DNA of 64,000 bases. Origin: Mesostigma viride (taxonomy: Eukaryota; Streptophyta; Mesostigmatophyceae; Mesostigmatales; Mesostigmataceae). The position numbers and the translations under genes were made by a program. The stretch lies in assembly GCA_009746045.1 (NCBI GenBank), contig RPFO01000225.1:1420590-1484589 (forward strand), in the 5' to 3' direction. A model generated the notes under the pieces. The model had not been told where the DNA came from and made no database searches. It saw nothing but the letters and a program-made list of their open reading frames with translations. Positions 32,301 through 44,076 of the stretch are shown here, in pieces (position 1 is the stretch's first letter; each line of letters begins with the position of its first letter).

Positions 32301-35300
32301 CATGCATGTGTGCGCGCCCACACACTAGTGCACTCACAAGCGCGCACACACTAACACTAACACTAACACTACCACTACCACTACCACTACCACTAACACT
32401 AACACTCACACTAACACTAACACTCACACTCACACTCACACTCACACTCACACTCACACTCACACTCACACTCACACTCACACTCACACTCACACTCACA
32501 CTCACACTCACACTCACACTCACACTCACACTCACACTCACACTCACACTCACACTCACACTCACACTCACACTCACACTCACACTCACACTAACACTAA
32601 CACTAACACTAACACATAGACTAATAGTAACACATACACAATACGCATGCACATGCACACACACGCTCACACGCATGCGCACACATGGCAGTCGTCCGGA
32701 CACGCGGTTTGCGTGCACTTGCTCGCATGTGGGCTGACAGTAAGTCAATCGGACCAATTCAGCTGCGGGTGTAGCTGACGTCGGTGCATTGCCAACGGTT
32801 CTTTGATCAATCGGGCGACCCGCGAGGAGAGCTGGTTGAACTGCTTGGCCGGCTTTTTGCATGTTGGGTATAAGCATGTTCTCGTATAGGTCCGGCCGGC
32901 TTGACGTCTCGATCAGACTGTTTGGCCGACAGTCTGATCTTTACGGTACCGAATGGTAGGCTGTAATGACTATCACGTGAAACGTTTGGATTTCATGGAG
33001 GGGTTCTGGCAGCTGTTTTCCAAGAATGTGTCGTACTTGACCCCCTCGCACCTGCATGGCTTCAATGGGTGATGTCGGCGTGTTGTGGGCAGTTGGCCCA
33101 CTCTCCCTCCTGATTACCTGCTGCGCTGCCCCCAAGCAGTACCAGTGCGCTTGTTGTTCCAGCCTATCATCACACGAACTTGGCTCGCGTGTGTATTTCC
33201 AATCGGGATGCTTTGCTGATTGTGTGCTGGTTTGGATGGCTCGTGTACATGCCATGGGCTAAAACCATAAGGCTTGTGATGGACTGTACTGCATGCAAGG
33301 CCTGTGTTGTCCACATGGACGTGTAGATGGACGCTTGTGCATGCCTGTGGATTGACCAATGGACTTCATTGTTTTGCTGTTTGCATGCTCCGCTTTGTTG
33401 CAGTGGCGAGAAGGTGTTTCTTATGGCACCGCCGCGGCCAGGGAACCTCAAGATGTTTGAGCAGTGGGCCTCCTCCCCCTTCCAGGCATGCGGCTCGCTC
33501 CTTGCTGACTCCCCCTGGAGCTTGTCTGGCCTCCCTGGATTCACCGTCGAGCCCGTGATAGCTACAGCATAGCCCAGCAATAGGCACGGTACAGCTCAGC
33601 AGTAGCTACGGTATAGCCCAGCAAAAGGCACGGTACAGCTCCGTGATAGCTACAGTATAGCCCAGCAAAAGGCACGGTACAGCTCCGTGATAGCTACGGT
33701 ATAGCCCAGCGAAAGGCACGGTACAGCTCCGTGATAGCTACGGTATAGCCCAGCAATAGGCACGGTACAGCTCCGTGATAGCTACAGCATAGCCCAGCAA
33801 TAGGCACGGTACAGCTCCGTGATAGCTACGGTATAGCCCAGCAAACGGCACGGTACAGCTCCGTGATAGCTGCGGTATAGCCCAGCAATAGGCACGGTAC
33901 AGCTCAGCAGTAGCTACGGTATAGCCCAGCAAACGGCACGGTACAGCTCCGTGATAGCTACGGTATAGCCCAGCAAACGGCACGGTACAGCTCCGTGATA
34001 GCTACGGTATAGCCCAGCAATAGGCACGGTACAGCTCCGTGATAGCTACAGCATAGCCCAGCAATAGGCACGGTACAGCTCCGTGATAGCTACGGTATAG
34101 CCCAGCAATAGGCACGGTACAGCTCCGTGATAGCTGCGGTATAGCCCAGCAATAGGCACGGTACAGCTCAGCAGTAGCTACGGTATAGCCCAGCAAACGG
34201 CACGGTACAGCTCCGTGATAGCTACGGTATAGCCCAGCAAACGGCACGGTACAGCTCCGTGATAGCTACAGCATAGCCCAGCAATAGGCACGGTACAGCT
34301 CAGCAGTAGCTACGGTATAGCCCAGCAAACGGCACGGTACAGCTCCGTGATAGCTACGGTATAGCCCAGCAAACGGCACGGTACAGCTCCGTGATAGCTA
34401 CAGCATAGCCCAGCAATAGGCACGGTACAGCTCAGCAGTAGCTACGGTATAGCCCAGCAATAGGCACGGTACAGCTCCGTGATAGCTACGGTATAGCCCA
34501 GCAAAAGGCACGGTACAGCTCCGTGATAGCTGCGGTATAGCCCAGCAATAGGCACGGTACAGCTCCGTGATAGCTACGGTATAGCCCAGCAAACGGCACG
34601 GTACAGCTCCGTGATAGCTACAGCATAGCCCAGCAATAGGCACGGTACAGCTCAGCAGTAGCTACGGTATAGCCCAGCAATAGGCACGGTACAGCTCCGT
34701 GATAGCTACGGTATAGCCCAGCAAAAGGCACGGTACAGCTCCGTGATAGCTGCGGTATAGCCCAGCAATAGGCACGGTACAGCTCCGTGATAGCTACAGC
34801 ATAGCCCAGCAACAGGCACGGTACAGCTCCGTGATAGCTACGGTATAGCCCATGCGTGCCGCACTGGGTGGCCTTCTTGCCGTTCCTGAGCACTAGTAGT
34901 GTGAGCACATGACACCCCCCTCCTGTCACATGGTGGCTGGTTTGAGAATCCTGCGTTCTTGCAATGGCTTGCGTAGCGTTCTTCCCACTACGTGTCCAAT
35001 GGCTTGCCCCATTAGTTGCTGGCATTCCATATTGTTCGTGGCATGTGTGGCCCATGCCGTATGCACGTATGCGCGCCACAGCCACCTCTGACAGCCACCT
35101 CTGACAGGCACCCAATGTGTGCTGGTGTCGCCTGTGTCTGTTTGATAGGGTCGTCACCATGGGTATAGAATCGGGGAAGCATTGCCCACTGCTACATGCC
35201 AAACTGGCTGGATGGGAAACTTTTACTCTCATCGTTCATCGACAAGTGTTCAATTGGCGGAGATGGTGTAAAAGGGCGGAGGTTATAGTGCCCTACAACA

Positions 35301-38300
35301 ACGGTTACAGCAGGGAAGGGGGGCATTGACTCATTACTATAGTTTTAGCGCAACTGGAGGTGGGCGTGGGGAGGGGGGGAACTGGGGGTGGGGGGAGGAA
35401 TGGCCATGGGAAAAGAATTGGAGGGGGATGGGACCGGGAAGGGGGACGGGAGCTGGATGGAGGATGAGCGATGCTGATCACGTAAGGGGGTTGGACGCGG
35501 AACGGTGTACAGAGAAGGGTATAGGGCAGGAAAAGATGCAGTAGCAGAAGTTGAAGCGGGTGCAATCCTGACAATACTTTAAAAAGGGAGCAGAACTTTA
35601 CTGGAAAATGGGGATGATTCATGCCAGCACAAATTGATCTCAGCTCTTGTCATGTTGGCGCTGTTTCTTGCGTTTCTCACGATATGGCTTGTTGACATGT
35701 GTTGGGCTGTGATTGGGCTGCACCGCGTTGTGGCCGCAGGCGATGCACTTCCTTGGCGACCACCTGACCGACTGCTGCAAGTGCACGCTGCAACCGGGCG
35801 ACACGTTCTTCATGTATGCCACAGGGCGCCAGGTGTTCTTCAGCGATGGGTGGGGGTGGCACATTTTACTGGTGGGGTAGCAATGAACATTCTGTCTCTC
35901 CACTTCCCTATGTGAGAAAAGTTGTGGATGTGGCAAGCACCCATATGTTTCCTACGTACCCTGCTGTTTCTTCTCTGGTTCATCCATGCGCTGCACATAT
36001 TCTGGCTGTCCGCACAGACATCATATCGATGTGACACCATGGCGTGAACTCCCCATGCTTGGCACTTACTGCCCACCAAGCACGGCCACGCAGCCTGGTA
36101 TTTCACTTACGATTTAGTACCTCTGCTCCTGCTCATGGGAGACATTGGAACGATCACCAAGCACTTCTTGTTCTGATGACACTGCATGCTTTTTTCAAGG
36201 CAGTGATTCGGGCAGTGATCAGGGTGGCATCATCATTGCCGGGAACCCTAGAGACTCTGCTTTTGTGGGCGTCTGACCTTCACAGCCTTATCTGTGCTTG
36301 TGAATGGACATTTTCTGTCAACAAAAGAGCGGAAAAGCGAAGGAGTGCTGGAAACGGTGATATCAAGCAAAGAGTCATTAATTAATAGCGATTGTCATAA
36401 TTGTCTCGCCATGTATTGCTGACCGTGTATGGGGCATTTGCAGACCGGGTGGGTGGCCGCACGCCGTGGTCACACCAAAGGACTCGGTGGTTGTCGGCGG
36501 CAACTTCCTGCACGGCTTTGATCTGCGAACGCAGCTGGAAATATATCCTCACTGTTGCCTCTGTAGTAGGCTCCGTCCTGGACCACGCTGCGCTCATAGT
36601 CCACACAGGAGCGACGCATCCATGTTCATACAGAGGCACAAGCAGGGCAGGGCAGGGCATGAGGTATGCAAGCATGCCAAGACTTTGGTCGTGTATGGAG
36701 CCTTTGTTGTTAGGAGTGACAGGGGTTGGTAGGTGCGACTGGTAGAGTAGTAGTAAGCAGCGTCAGGACATCAGCTGTGCCAGGCCCCTTGTGTCCAAAG
36801 CGAACCCGAAGCTCCTGCATGGGTTGCTGGGTGGGCCGCTGTCTGTTTCGCATCAAACATGCCCTATACCCGAAACATGTATTATGTCAAAAGGAAACTC
36901 GGGTCCATTGCGTTGATCGTGGTGGGTGGCTTTCGTATCTGGCGTGACACCTCTAGAGGCATCTCATGCCACGGAATGGCGGCCGTTTGCCACTCGGCAT
37001 CTCCTGGATATTGCCTAGGTCCGTGTAGCCGGGCTTGTGCCGGTGGTTGGTCATGGCGATCTGGCGGGGCAACATGCATCAAGAGGCAGTGCTGGCATTC
37101 GGCACATGTGCTGCATGTTGTCATGTACAGTTCACCTTGGCGTGTTCTCTGGGCTTGGTTGGCATGGATGGTCCTTAACATGTCCTGGGGAAACTTTGCT
37201 GTCGAATCGAACCTTTGCTACTGGGTGTGGCCGCTTCCAGTCCGGCCCCGGATCCTTTTTGTCCTTTGCGGTCGATGCGACCATGTTTGCTGGCATGCGC
37301 TACGCCCGATCGGCTGTATCCCCCCTCCCCCCCCCCAAATCCCTGTTTCTTCCTCCCTGGCTGTTCATCACATGGTGGATGGAGGAGCGGCTCGCCGTGG
37401 CGCCCAAGTACCGCTTTCCACGCTACCAGCAGCTCATGTGGTGGGTGTCTGGCGTGGTAGGTGTCAGTTTGGGGGGGTGCTGCACGCATGTGGTGGGTGT
37501 CCGGTGTACTGGGTGTCCTCCCTAGGTCACATCGACAACCAGCGCATGCCTAACTCTGTCCTATTGACCCTGTGTATGCCCTTCCTATGTGTGCTGATCT
37601 TGCCGCCCTGTGGCTGCATGGGTGGAGTGTTGCTGAATAGCATCACAGCAATCTCAGTCTCTTAAGTTATTACGTCGAGATCGCCATGTAGCCAGGGGAC
37701 AGATTTGCAGCCCCGCATGTTTCTGACTAGCCTGGAAACTCACCGGACATAAGCATTGTGAGGCCACCGCGCGGCCTTTTGGAGGTGTGGAGGCTTACCG
37801 GCCGTGCTTGCTGATCTTTCCAAGGTCCCTCATGAGCAGGAACAGAGGTACTAAATCGTGAGTACATTGCCTGGCTGCGTGGCCCTGCCTGGTAGAGGTG
37901 GCCAGCGCAACGGGTTCTCTGCCTGGTGCAGCGGCTAGCCTGACTGCTCTGCCTACTACGGCATGTGGCCCGCTTGTCCCGTCCTGGCACGCTTGGTGGC
38001 GGTTGCCTGCACAGGTACACGGCGGCCCACATGCTGGAACGCTTGTGCAGGGAGTACGGCCGAGAAGACGAGCCATACGCTATGGCAGGCTCACCCATGG
38101 TCGACAGGGAAGTGGCAGCTGCGGGGCGAGGTGACAGTAGTCAGCATCCATCACTGCCGCCCATAACCCTCAAAGTGAAGCTTCCCTTTCGACCAAAGGT
38201 GGAGCAGGAGCCAGTGGCTGAGGCGCCAGCAGGCGATGCCTCACAAACACCGGCAGCAGCACCAGGGGAGGAATCCGCTCCCTTTGCCGCGACCCTCACC

Positions 38301-41300
38301 GCGGTGGCGTCCACGGGCCCAACGGCCGAACCCAAGACCAAACCGGTCGTGTTACGGCTACGGTTGTCGAGGCAAGAGGGGGCCCCGTGGTCACCATCGG
38401 CGCTCCGCAGTGAGCCAGGCGTCAGCCACCCTGGCAGGGAGGTGGCGGCTGCCAGTTCCGGAGGCGCTCCGGCAGGGGATGCTGGTGGAGCCATGGGCAG
38501 GAGGCGTCGGAGGGACAGCTCTGATGGAGCTGCGGGCCCAGGCGGCGGTCCTGCGAGAAGCGGTAGCCCGGCTAGGGGGACCGAGGGGGGGATTCCGGGG
38601 CCGGGGGGAGGGCACCAGGGTGCGCGCGAGAGCGCAGGCAGCGGCGGCATCTGTTTGGCGACGGAGGAGGACGAGGATCAGGACGCGGTCACCAGCGGTG
38701 TGCTGCGTGAAGCTGGTGACGCGACGAGGGGCGGCGAGCCCTGCGGTTCGACAGAGGGTCCCACAGTTTCCCGAGCCACTGATAACGCTGTGGACAGGGC
38801 TGCGTGCTTGGATACCTGGGGGGCACGGGGGCAGGGCTGCGCGGATGTTGAAGACCGACGCGAGGGGGCGAGGGGAAACGGCATACGCGATGCGGCGGAT
38901 GGCGTGTCGGCTGACAGAAACACTGCGGTTGTTCAGGCCTCCTGCAGGGCCCCAAAGGAAGCGTTGGAGAGCCGTGAGGAAGGGATGGGGGGTCATGACG
39001 TGGGCCAGGGGCTGGCAGTCAAGCCAGACAGGGAGGAGCCAGACAGGGAGGAGCCAGACAGGGAGGCAGACAGGGAGGCACACAGGGAGGCCACGGCGAG
39101 CTCAGGGCTGGCAGCCCATAGAAAGAAGGTCACAGCAGAAGCTGCCCTCCCTGGTGGCCAGCACAGCGTGGATGAGGGTCGTGACGCAAGCCCTGTGGCG
39201 ATGGATGACGGCGTGAAGGACTGGCGGCAGGAGCCGCTTACGTTGCTGGAGAAGAAGGGACTGCCTGCGCTGGTGCGCGCCCTGCGTGCCATGCTCAAGG
39301 CAGTGCAAGGGGCGGACGGGGCACCTGGGGGGGCCGCCAAAGGGGCCATCCCTGTTGCCAACCCTGAACGTCTTCTTCACCAGCTGGATGTATGGGCGCA
39401 GGTGCGTAGCTTGCCCGCACATGTCATAGTTGGGTGTCGGTGGTTCATGCAAGCAACAGGCAGGGTCGGGGTGGCCAAAGCTCACAATGAGAGTGAAACT
39501 TTGAGGGTACGGCTGTGGAAGCATAGTTCATTTATTACCATTATTTTGCCTGGTTGCCTTGCCAGCGCCTTCGTACCTGTCATGAGTTGAATCCATGCGC
39601 AGTTTTGGCGGCCCATGGCCAGGTCGGTCTTGGCACACGTGCGTTAATATGTGTGGGTGTTGGTACAGGTGGCCCCCTCAAGGCCACGGGGGCGCACGCT
39701 AAGGGTGTGGCAGCCCGCGCCCTTCTTGCGGCAGATGGCGATGCTGATGTGGCACGGGAGCCCGTGGTGGCTGCGCTGTAATCCTTTTGACGCGGTCTTA
39801 TTTAGTGAATGCAAAGCATGCCCTGAACGTATCCATGTCGCACCTTTTATGGGACACACGGGCTTCCTTCCAAGTGGCCATCTGCGTGCGTATCTGTGGC
39901 GGCACTCACATACACACACATGAACATGCGCAACACCCCACTTCCCTCCCCCCATCACCTGACAATCTTATGCGCACACAGGCGCACATATACACACATG
40001 CACACACATACACACATACACACATACACACATGCACACATGCACACACATACACACATACACACACATGCACACACATACACACACATACACACATGCA
40101 CACACATACACACACATGCACACACATACACACACATACACACATGCACACACATGCACACACATACACACGTACACACATGCGCACACATACACACACA
40201 TACACACATGCACACACATACACACATGCACACACATGCACACACATGCACACACATACACACATACACACATACACACATACACACATACACACATACA
40301 CACATACACATACACACATACACACATACACACATACACACATACACACATACACACATACACACATACACACATACACACATACACACATACACATACA
40401 CACATACACACATACACACATACACACATACACACATACACACATACACACACATGCACACACATGCACACACATGCACACACATGCACACACATGCACA
40501 CACATGCACACACATACACACATGTACACACATACACACACATACACACATACATACAAAATCACCCCGTGTGCAGAAGTTCAACCCGGTTGAGAAGGTC
40601 AAGCTCAAAGTGCGCATCGCAGGCGCAGACGCCGCGGTGAGTTACTGGACCTGACCACTGTGTTATTAACCCGCACGTGATGGGGATGGGAGCTGCCCTC
40701 CACCGTTGCTACCTCCCCGTGCTTGGGAGTTGCCCGCCTGTTCCATGCTCCCCGTCTGCGAGGAAAAGTAAGCAGGCACCCGAACATAGAAGCACCGATA
40801 CACCCATGAATATAGACACCTTAATAACCCAGCAAGCCACTAACCCACCAACTTAGCAACAGGCGCCGCGGCCTTTGATTCCCACCTGCCTGCGTCCTAG
40901 TCCGGTCCGCAGCGATGTCACTGGCACGTGCTGGCAAACACGCTTTTGCCCCACTGACTGGCATACACAGGGTGTGCCTGACGTTGTCTATGTGGGCGGA
41001 ACCAGTTTGCGTGCACAGTGTTTGCGTGCCCATTGTGTCTTCCCTTCGCATGCTTTGTGCGGATAATGCTTTGCGGTGAGAATTTGATAGGGTCAGGGTC
41101 CCTCCTGGTAGATTAATAAAGTAATATTTCTAAATTAGCACGCGACTGAGTCATATGGGTCCCAATGAAGGAACTGCCAACCCCTACTAAAACCCAAAAG
41201 GAGGGAGGGCGCCTTGTAGCTTATCTAACTGCCTGGGGTGGCCCCAAGGCACTGGGTACTCTCGATGCATTACTTTGCAGGCAAAACTGTGGGCGCAATA

Positions 41301-42477
41301 AGGCTTTGGCCAAAACATGACAGACGTTTTAGCGTATGTAGCGTCGCCCCCAACTCGCTCTTTGGTGCCCCCACAAAGGAACCAAACGTTTTGGGTATTC
41401 TGGTATTCCTAAGTGTGGCGTTTGAGCCATGGTGACGCCTCTAGAGACAACTCGTGAAGGCCGGTTTGTGAGGATATTAAGGATTTTAGGGGCATACCCA
41501 GGGTTAAACCACAAGCCCCTAAAAAGTTCCCAAAAGCCAGCAAATCTTTCAAACAATTGCTCATGATCGCTCCGCAGGTAGATCCCTTTGCCATCTATCC
41601 TGAGCTGGCATCCGAAGATTCGTCCGGAGTAGAGAGAAGGAAAGGGCGGATTTCTCTCATCGCCGAGTGCAGACTGCGCATATGTCCGCTAATGTCAGCA
41701 GTACCCCTCCCACTGGAAAAAAAGGGCATACTGCCAGAAAGCAGACATGATCTAAACTGCTCATGTATGCTATGCTGCGCCACTACTGCGTGACATGCAT
41801 CTTGGACGCTTGCAGGATGCAGCGCAGGCGTCAGGCGAGCAGGAGGCATCCAACCCATTCTCAAAGGAAGGCACGGGACATGTGCTCACGCAGGTACGTG
41901 CAAGCCATGGGACAGGTGGCAAGCGGGGGCTAGGTTGATATGGGAGTATGGTTCTAATGATGGGTGGAGTTAGCATATGCTGTTGGAGAGGGTAAAATGG
42001 GCAGGTCAGGGGGAGTGTAAGGAAACGTGCATCACCTGGGGTGAGCTGTGAACTGTGGTACACGGCGAGTGGTCCAAGTGGGGAGGGCCTTAGCGGAAGA
42101 GGGTTGATGGGCTAGGTGCAAGAGGGAGAGTTACCGCTTCGTTGATAGATTTTGGACTTGAATGGGGGTGTGGCAAGTTAGAATGATCTTTGAGGTTGTT
42201 TCAACTGCAGCGCCAGGGCTCTGCCAAGCGGCGCGCCGAATAAAAGTTAACATACGATACATTGTGTTTTTCACACAAATAATGCTTGGCCTGGGTTATC
42301 TGACATCATGTGGGCATGTTTTTTATGTGACAGATGCCCGCGCAGGAGGAAGTCGTGGGCATTGAGGACATCGGTAGTCCCAGGCACCGCGACCGCAAGG
42401 CAGTGGTGGTGAAACCACCCAAGAAGAAGGGGTCGGTTAGAGACCGGCTGATGAAGAAGCTGATGATAAAGCGGTGA
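26382..42477 (+). CDS. JmjC-domain histone lysine demethylase, KDM2/KDM7-like
   Basis: A 2-oxoglutarate/Fe(II) oxygenase expected to remove methyl groups from histone lysines in the nucleus. Exons I can join with consistent phase: 26382-26620, 27553-27717, 28565-28652, 30161-30283, 30887-30988, 31624-31715, 33404-33485, 35740-35813, 36444-?36663, 37385-37440, 38015-39401, (uncertain near 39,669), 40577-40636, about 41578-41628, 41816-41893, 42334-42477. The N-terminus [15 protein letters not shown] is basic. The JmjC core has [31 protein letters not shown] (HxD metal ligands), [10 protein letters not shown] (2OG Lys) and [10 protein letters not shown] (second His), as in KDM2A/PHF8. No PHD, CXXC or F-box is seen. 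The exon 9-10 junction and exon 12 are unresolved. Confidence 0.85.
28733..29420 (-). mobile_element. ORF1-element C fragment in JmjC intron 3
   Basis: A 688-bp antisense insertion with TSD GCATGCATA (28724-28732, 29421-29429). It holds an AATT tail at the left, the C-type 3' hairpin (CACGTGACTGCGTCACGTG), the C 3' UTR, and the ORF1 C-terminus ([20 protein letters not shown]). About 50 bp at its 5' end (29,372-29,420) does not match element C. Confidence 0.85.
29488..29690. repeat. 38-bp minisatellite in JmjC intron 3
   Basis: About five copies of a 38-bp unit containing CCTTCGGAACCCTCGCTCTA and CGGGATGCCATGCT, nearly identical to each other. Confidence 0.9.
31624..31715 (+). CDS. JmjC exon 6 (HxD metal-binding exon)
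   Basis: 92-nt exon encoding [20 protein letters not shown] and on to WYHVV. It contains Thr, His and Asp at the positions that bind 2OG and iron in KDM2A. It ends in GTGGTCAG followed by GTAGGC. That exact exon-intron junction is the seam of the 30-bp minisatellite that fills the start of the intron. Confidence 0.9.
31716..32315. repeat. 30-bp minisatellite made of 5' splice-site copies
   Basis: Twenty 30-bp units. Each begins GTAGGC(A/C)CATGCGCC and ends CATGCATGTGGTCAG, so every unit starts GT and ends AG and recreates the exon-6 donor. Of 20 junctions, 13 read CAG|GTAGG, three CCG|GTAGG, three CAG|GCAGG and the last has neither. Using any donor after the first puts an immediate in-frame TAG into the JmjC message. 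Confidence 0.95.
32341..32625. repeat. ACACTC/ACACTA hexanucleotide tract
   Basis: A simple-sequence tract of ACACTC units with ACACTA and ACTACC variants at the edges, inside JmjC intron 6. The long VSVSVS and LTLTLT frames are artefacts. Confidence 0.95.
33556..34850. repeat. 44-bp minisatellite in JmjC intron 7
   Basis: About 29 copies of a 44-bp unit (GATAGCTACGGTATAGCCCA then GCAAAAGGCACGGTACAGCT then CCGT), with AATAGG/AAACGG and CCGTGATAG/CAGCAGTAG variants. It starts about 70 bp after the exon-7 end. Confidence 0.95.
36444..36663 (+). CDS. JmjC exon 9 (third iron ligand)
   Basis: Begins [21 protein letters not shown]; the His is the distal iron ligand. Exon 8 ends ...GDTFF plus AT and exon 9 supplies ACCG, giving [11 protein letters not shown], the expected JmjC strand. 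The end is uncertain: homology stops at RTQLEIY (about 36,549), but the first good phase-0 donor is at 36,664. The extra residues ([12 protein letters not shown]...) match nothing known to me. Confidence 0.75.
38015..39401 (+). CDS. JmjC exon 11 (large C-terminal exon)
   Basis: Follows exon 10 ([18 protein letters not shown]) through a split Trp codon to give [18 protein letters not shown], the helical region after JmjC in KDM2-type proteins. The rest is long, low-complexity and probably disordered, with Ala/Gly-rich tracts and a [19 protein letters not shown] acidic/basic repeat. It ends near HQLDVWAQ with a GTGCGT donor. Confidence 0.7.
39900..40560. repeat. CA-rich microsatellite (CACACATACA/CACATGCA)
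   Basis: About 650 bp of mixed ACACAT and GCACACA repeats in a JmjC intron, just upstream of the exon [20 protein letters not shown] (40577-40636). Frames in it are artefacts. Confidence 0.95.
41127..41300 (-). mobile_element. Degenerate ORF1-element C 3' UTR fragment
   Basis: Resembles the C-type 3' UTR in reverse (CACGCGACTGAGTCATATGGG, GAGGGAGGGCGCC, AAACTGTGGGCGCAATA), but clearly diverged. An old insertion in a JmjC intron. Confidence 0.6.
42334..42477 (+). CDS. JmjC last exon, basic C-terminus
   Basis: 48 codons including the stop: [20 protein letters not shown] and then [20 protein letters not shown] to the end. The lysine-rich end is a plausible nuclear-localisation signal. 42,478-43,020 shows no further gene. 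Confidence 0.65.
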   Translation: MPAQEEVVGIEDIGSPRHRDRKAVVVKPPKKKGSVRDRLMKKLMIKR

Positions 42478-43034
42478 CTGGCATCTGCGCCACAGGTGAC
42501 AGCCTGGATTCCTTGCTCGGGTATTGAAACTGCCCAGGATGCCAGTAATGTAGACCGAGGCGCAAGACAAACAGGCATGGCTGAGAGCATTGAGGCATGT
42601 GTGCAGCACTACTTTGTGTCCCGTGTGCCTGTACAGTATGAGTTACAATTTTGTCACCTTAGGGTTTGGTCCCGCCAGGCTCAGTAGACGGGTAGTTAAA
42701 TAGAGCTGATGGCTATGTGATTATCAGCTTCGCAGCCATGGATCAACCATTCTCCGCGAGCCCCAGATTAACCGGGGCATTATGCCATGTGTGTACTTGC
42801 AATCAATTCAAGCTGCCTTGCAGCCTTGTTATGCCAGTTTTTCATTCCATCATGACAGTGCACATTGCAAGCAATCAAGTAAATAAGTTCTTGCGTGTCA
42901 TGCGCAAAGGCATGCCACGGAATACTATGCTAATCTCATTAGAAAAAATAATTACACAAAAGTTTAAACAAATATCATCTGCATCATATTCCCCAACCAT
43001 TAAGCACTAGATGGGGATATAATCCTCATCCGAG

Positions 43035-43420
43035 CTGTCCTCTACTGTAATGGCAGAGGAGGCGCGGTAGTGTAGCGGCTATCCTCAGGGCCAATAACCT
43101 CCACCTGCGGACTTCTACCCTGGCTAGCAACGGGCCGCGGGGCCCGTGGGGAGAAAACAGGAGCATACCCCTCACCCGGCACTGAACGCAAATGGTTTTC
43201 ACCTTTGCGGAGTGCCTGATCAGAATACCCCTCAGGAAGGTGCTTATCGCAGATAGCAGCGCCCATTTCTCCTTGTCAATCATGCGGGCGCGGAGTACGG
43301 ATAGTCCCAGAAGCCCTGCATCTTCAAGCAGTTGTGTCACATAGGTCCGGGTCGCGCCGCGCCGGCGGGTGCCGGGCCGGCGCGCGCAAGTTTGCCCGTG
43401 GGTTGCAAGCAATTGCACTG
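43035..43420 (-). mobile_element. LINE F3 ORF2 C-terminal fragment, interrupted by a SINE
   Basis: Minus-strand sequence encodes a diverged version of the F1 ORF2 C-terminus (LLGLSVLRARMIDKEKWALL versus [20 protein letters not shown]). Without the SINE and one TSD, the frame runs through PEGYAPVFSPRAPRPVASQG to a stop near 43,042. It is too diverged from F1 and F2 to belong to them. Confidence 0.6.
43175..43224 (+). mobile_element. SINE-like element, 50-bp truncated copy
   Basis: Only the 3' hairpin domain (GGCACT...AGTGCC, CGCAAA...TTTGCG, GGT...ACC) and the end TGATCAGA remain. It is flanked by the 10-bp duplication ATACCCCTCA (43165-43174, 43225-43234). Two bases in the hairpin region differ from the 9.2-kb copy; one change improves the AGTGCC/GGCACT pairing. 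Confidence 0.8.
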
Positions 43421-43504
43421 GGGCTATATATTGTCGAGGCAAGCCGACACATAGTAAACTAAATGCATAGTGCATTTTTTCATCGAGAAGCCGGAGTCTG
43501 CCCA

Positions 43505-43945
43505 ACTTTGGCTGGACTGCCTGGCGCTCAAAGCTCGGGCGGTTGGTCTAGAAATCAGCCCCATTATTAAACGGAGGCCCTGGCTCTCGGCATGGCCGGG
43601 CCCTCGCCCACACTCCGCCTCTTAGATGACACCGAGGTCATGCAACTACCCTACTTCAGGGCGCTTCAAGCGGCTCGGCAGTTGGCTTACCGACTGCATG
43701 CGAGGACAACCTGACGACACTGATTGACATGGCGTGGGCGCAACTCCATGACCACCGCGCCGCTGGTGGAGCAACCCCGCCCAACCCCGGATTGTCAAGC
43801 GTGACCTCTTCAAGGTCGTCATTCTGACGATCCCGTGACCTACGGCGCCAAGACCTGGACACTAGCTGACGGAGGAGCTGGAGCAACGACTCGACGGCAA
43901 CGTCACCAAGATGCTGCGCAAGGCCCTTAACATCCCCTTTGGTTA
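43505..43945 (+). pseudogene. Degenerate LINE RT C-terminal fragment
   Basis: Shows WLDCLALKARAVGLEIS, then broken pieces of the thumb (RLGSWL-like, RDLFKVVILTI-like, YGAKTWTLA-like) and LDGNVTKMLRKALNIPFG. Several frameshifts; no intact frame. Confidence 0.7.
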
Positions 43946-44076
43946 GCACATTAATTAGAAATTTTTTAGCTATCTGCTCATTTTACGGTTACGTTGCGGC
44001 GGGCTCAAAGGGAGCCGATCTGCCTCCTGTAGCGTAGCTCTACCGTACGTCAACTACACCATGTAAGGTGCTCACC

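Noticed and set aside
31558-32877. 439- and 351-residue repetitive frames ([21 protein letters not shown])
   Set aside because: They are the 30-bp minisatellite and ACACTC tract inside an intron of the JmjC gene.
31716-34850. CRISPR-like regular arrays
   Set aside because: Units are directly adjacent with no unique spacers; they are minisatellites in a eukaryotic intron.
36859-37665. 268-residue frame
   Set aside because: Lies across a JmjC intron and exon 10 in the wrong frame; no domain.
38236-39216. 326-residue frame overlapping JmjC exon 11
   Set aside because: Alternative frame of exon 11; only the frame continuing [10 protein letters not shown] agrees with the splice phase.
39669-39781. 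Exon 12 of the demethylase ending in TAA
   Set aside because: An acceptor and a plausible frame ([20 protein letters not shown]) exist but need a different exon-11 donor and would end the protein early; left uncertain.
39787-40654. HTYTH and VCVCM frames
   Set aside because: Translation of CA-rich microsatellite.
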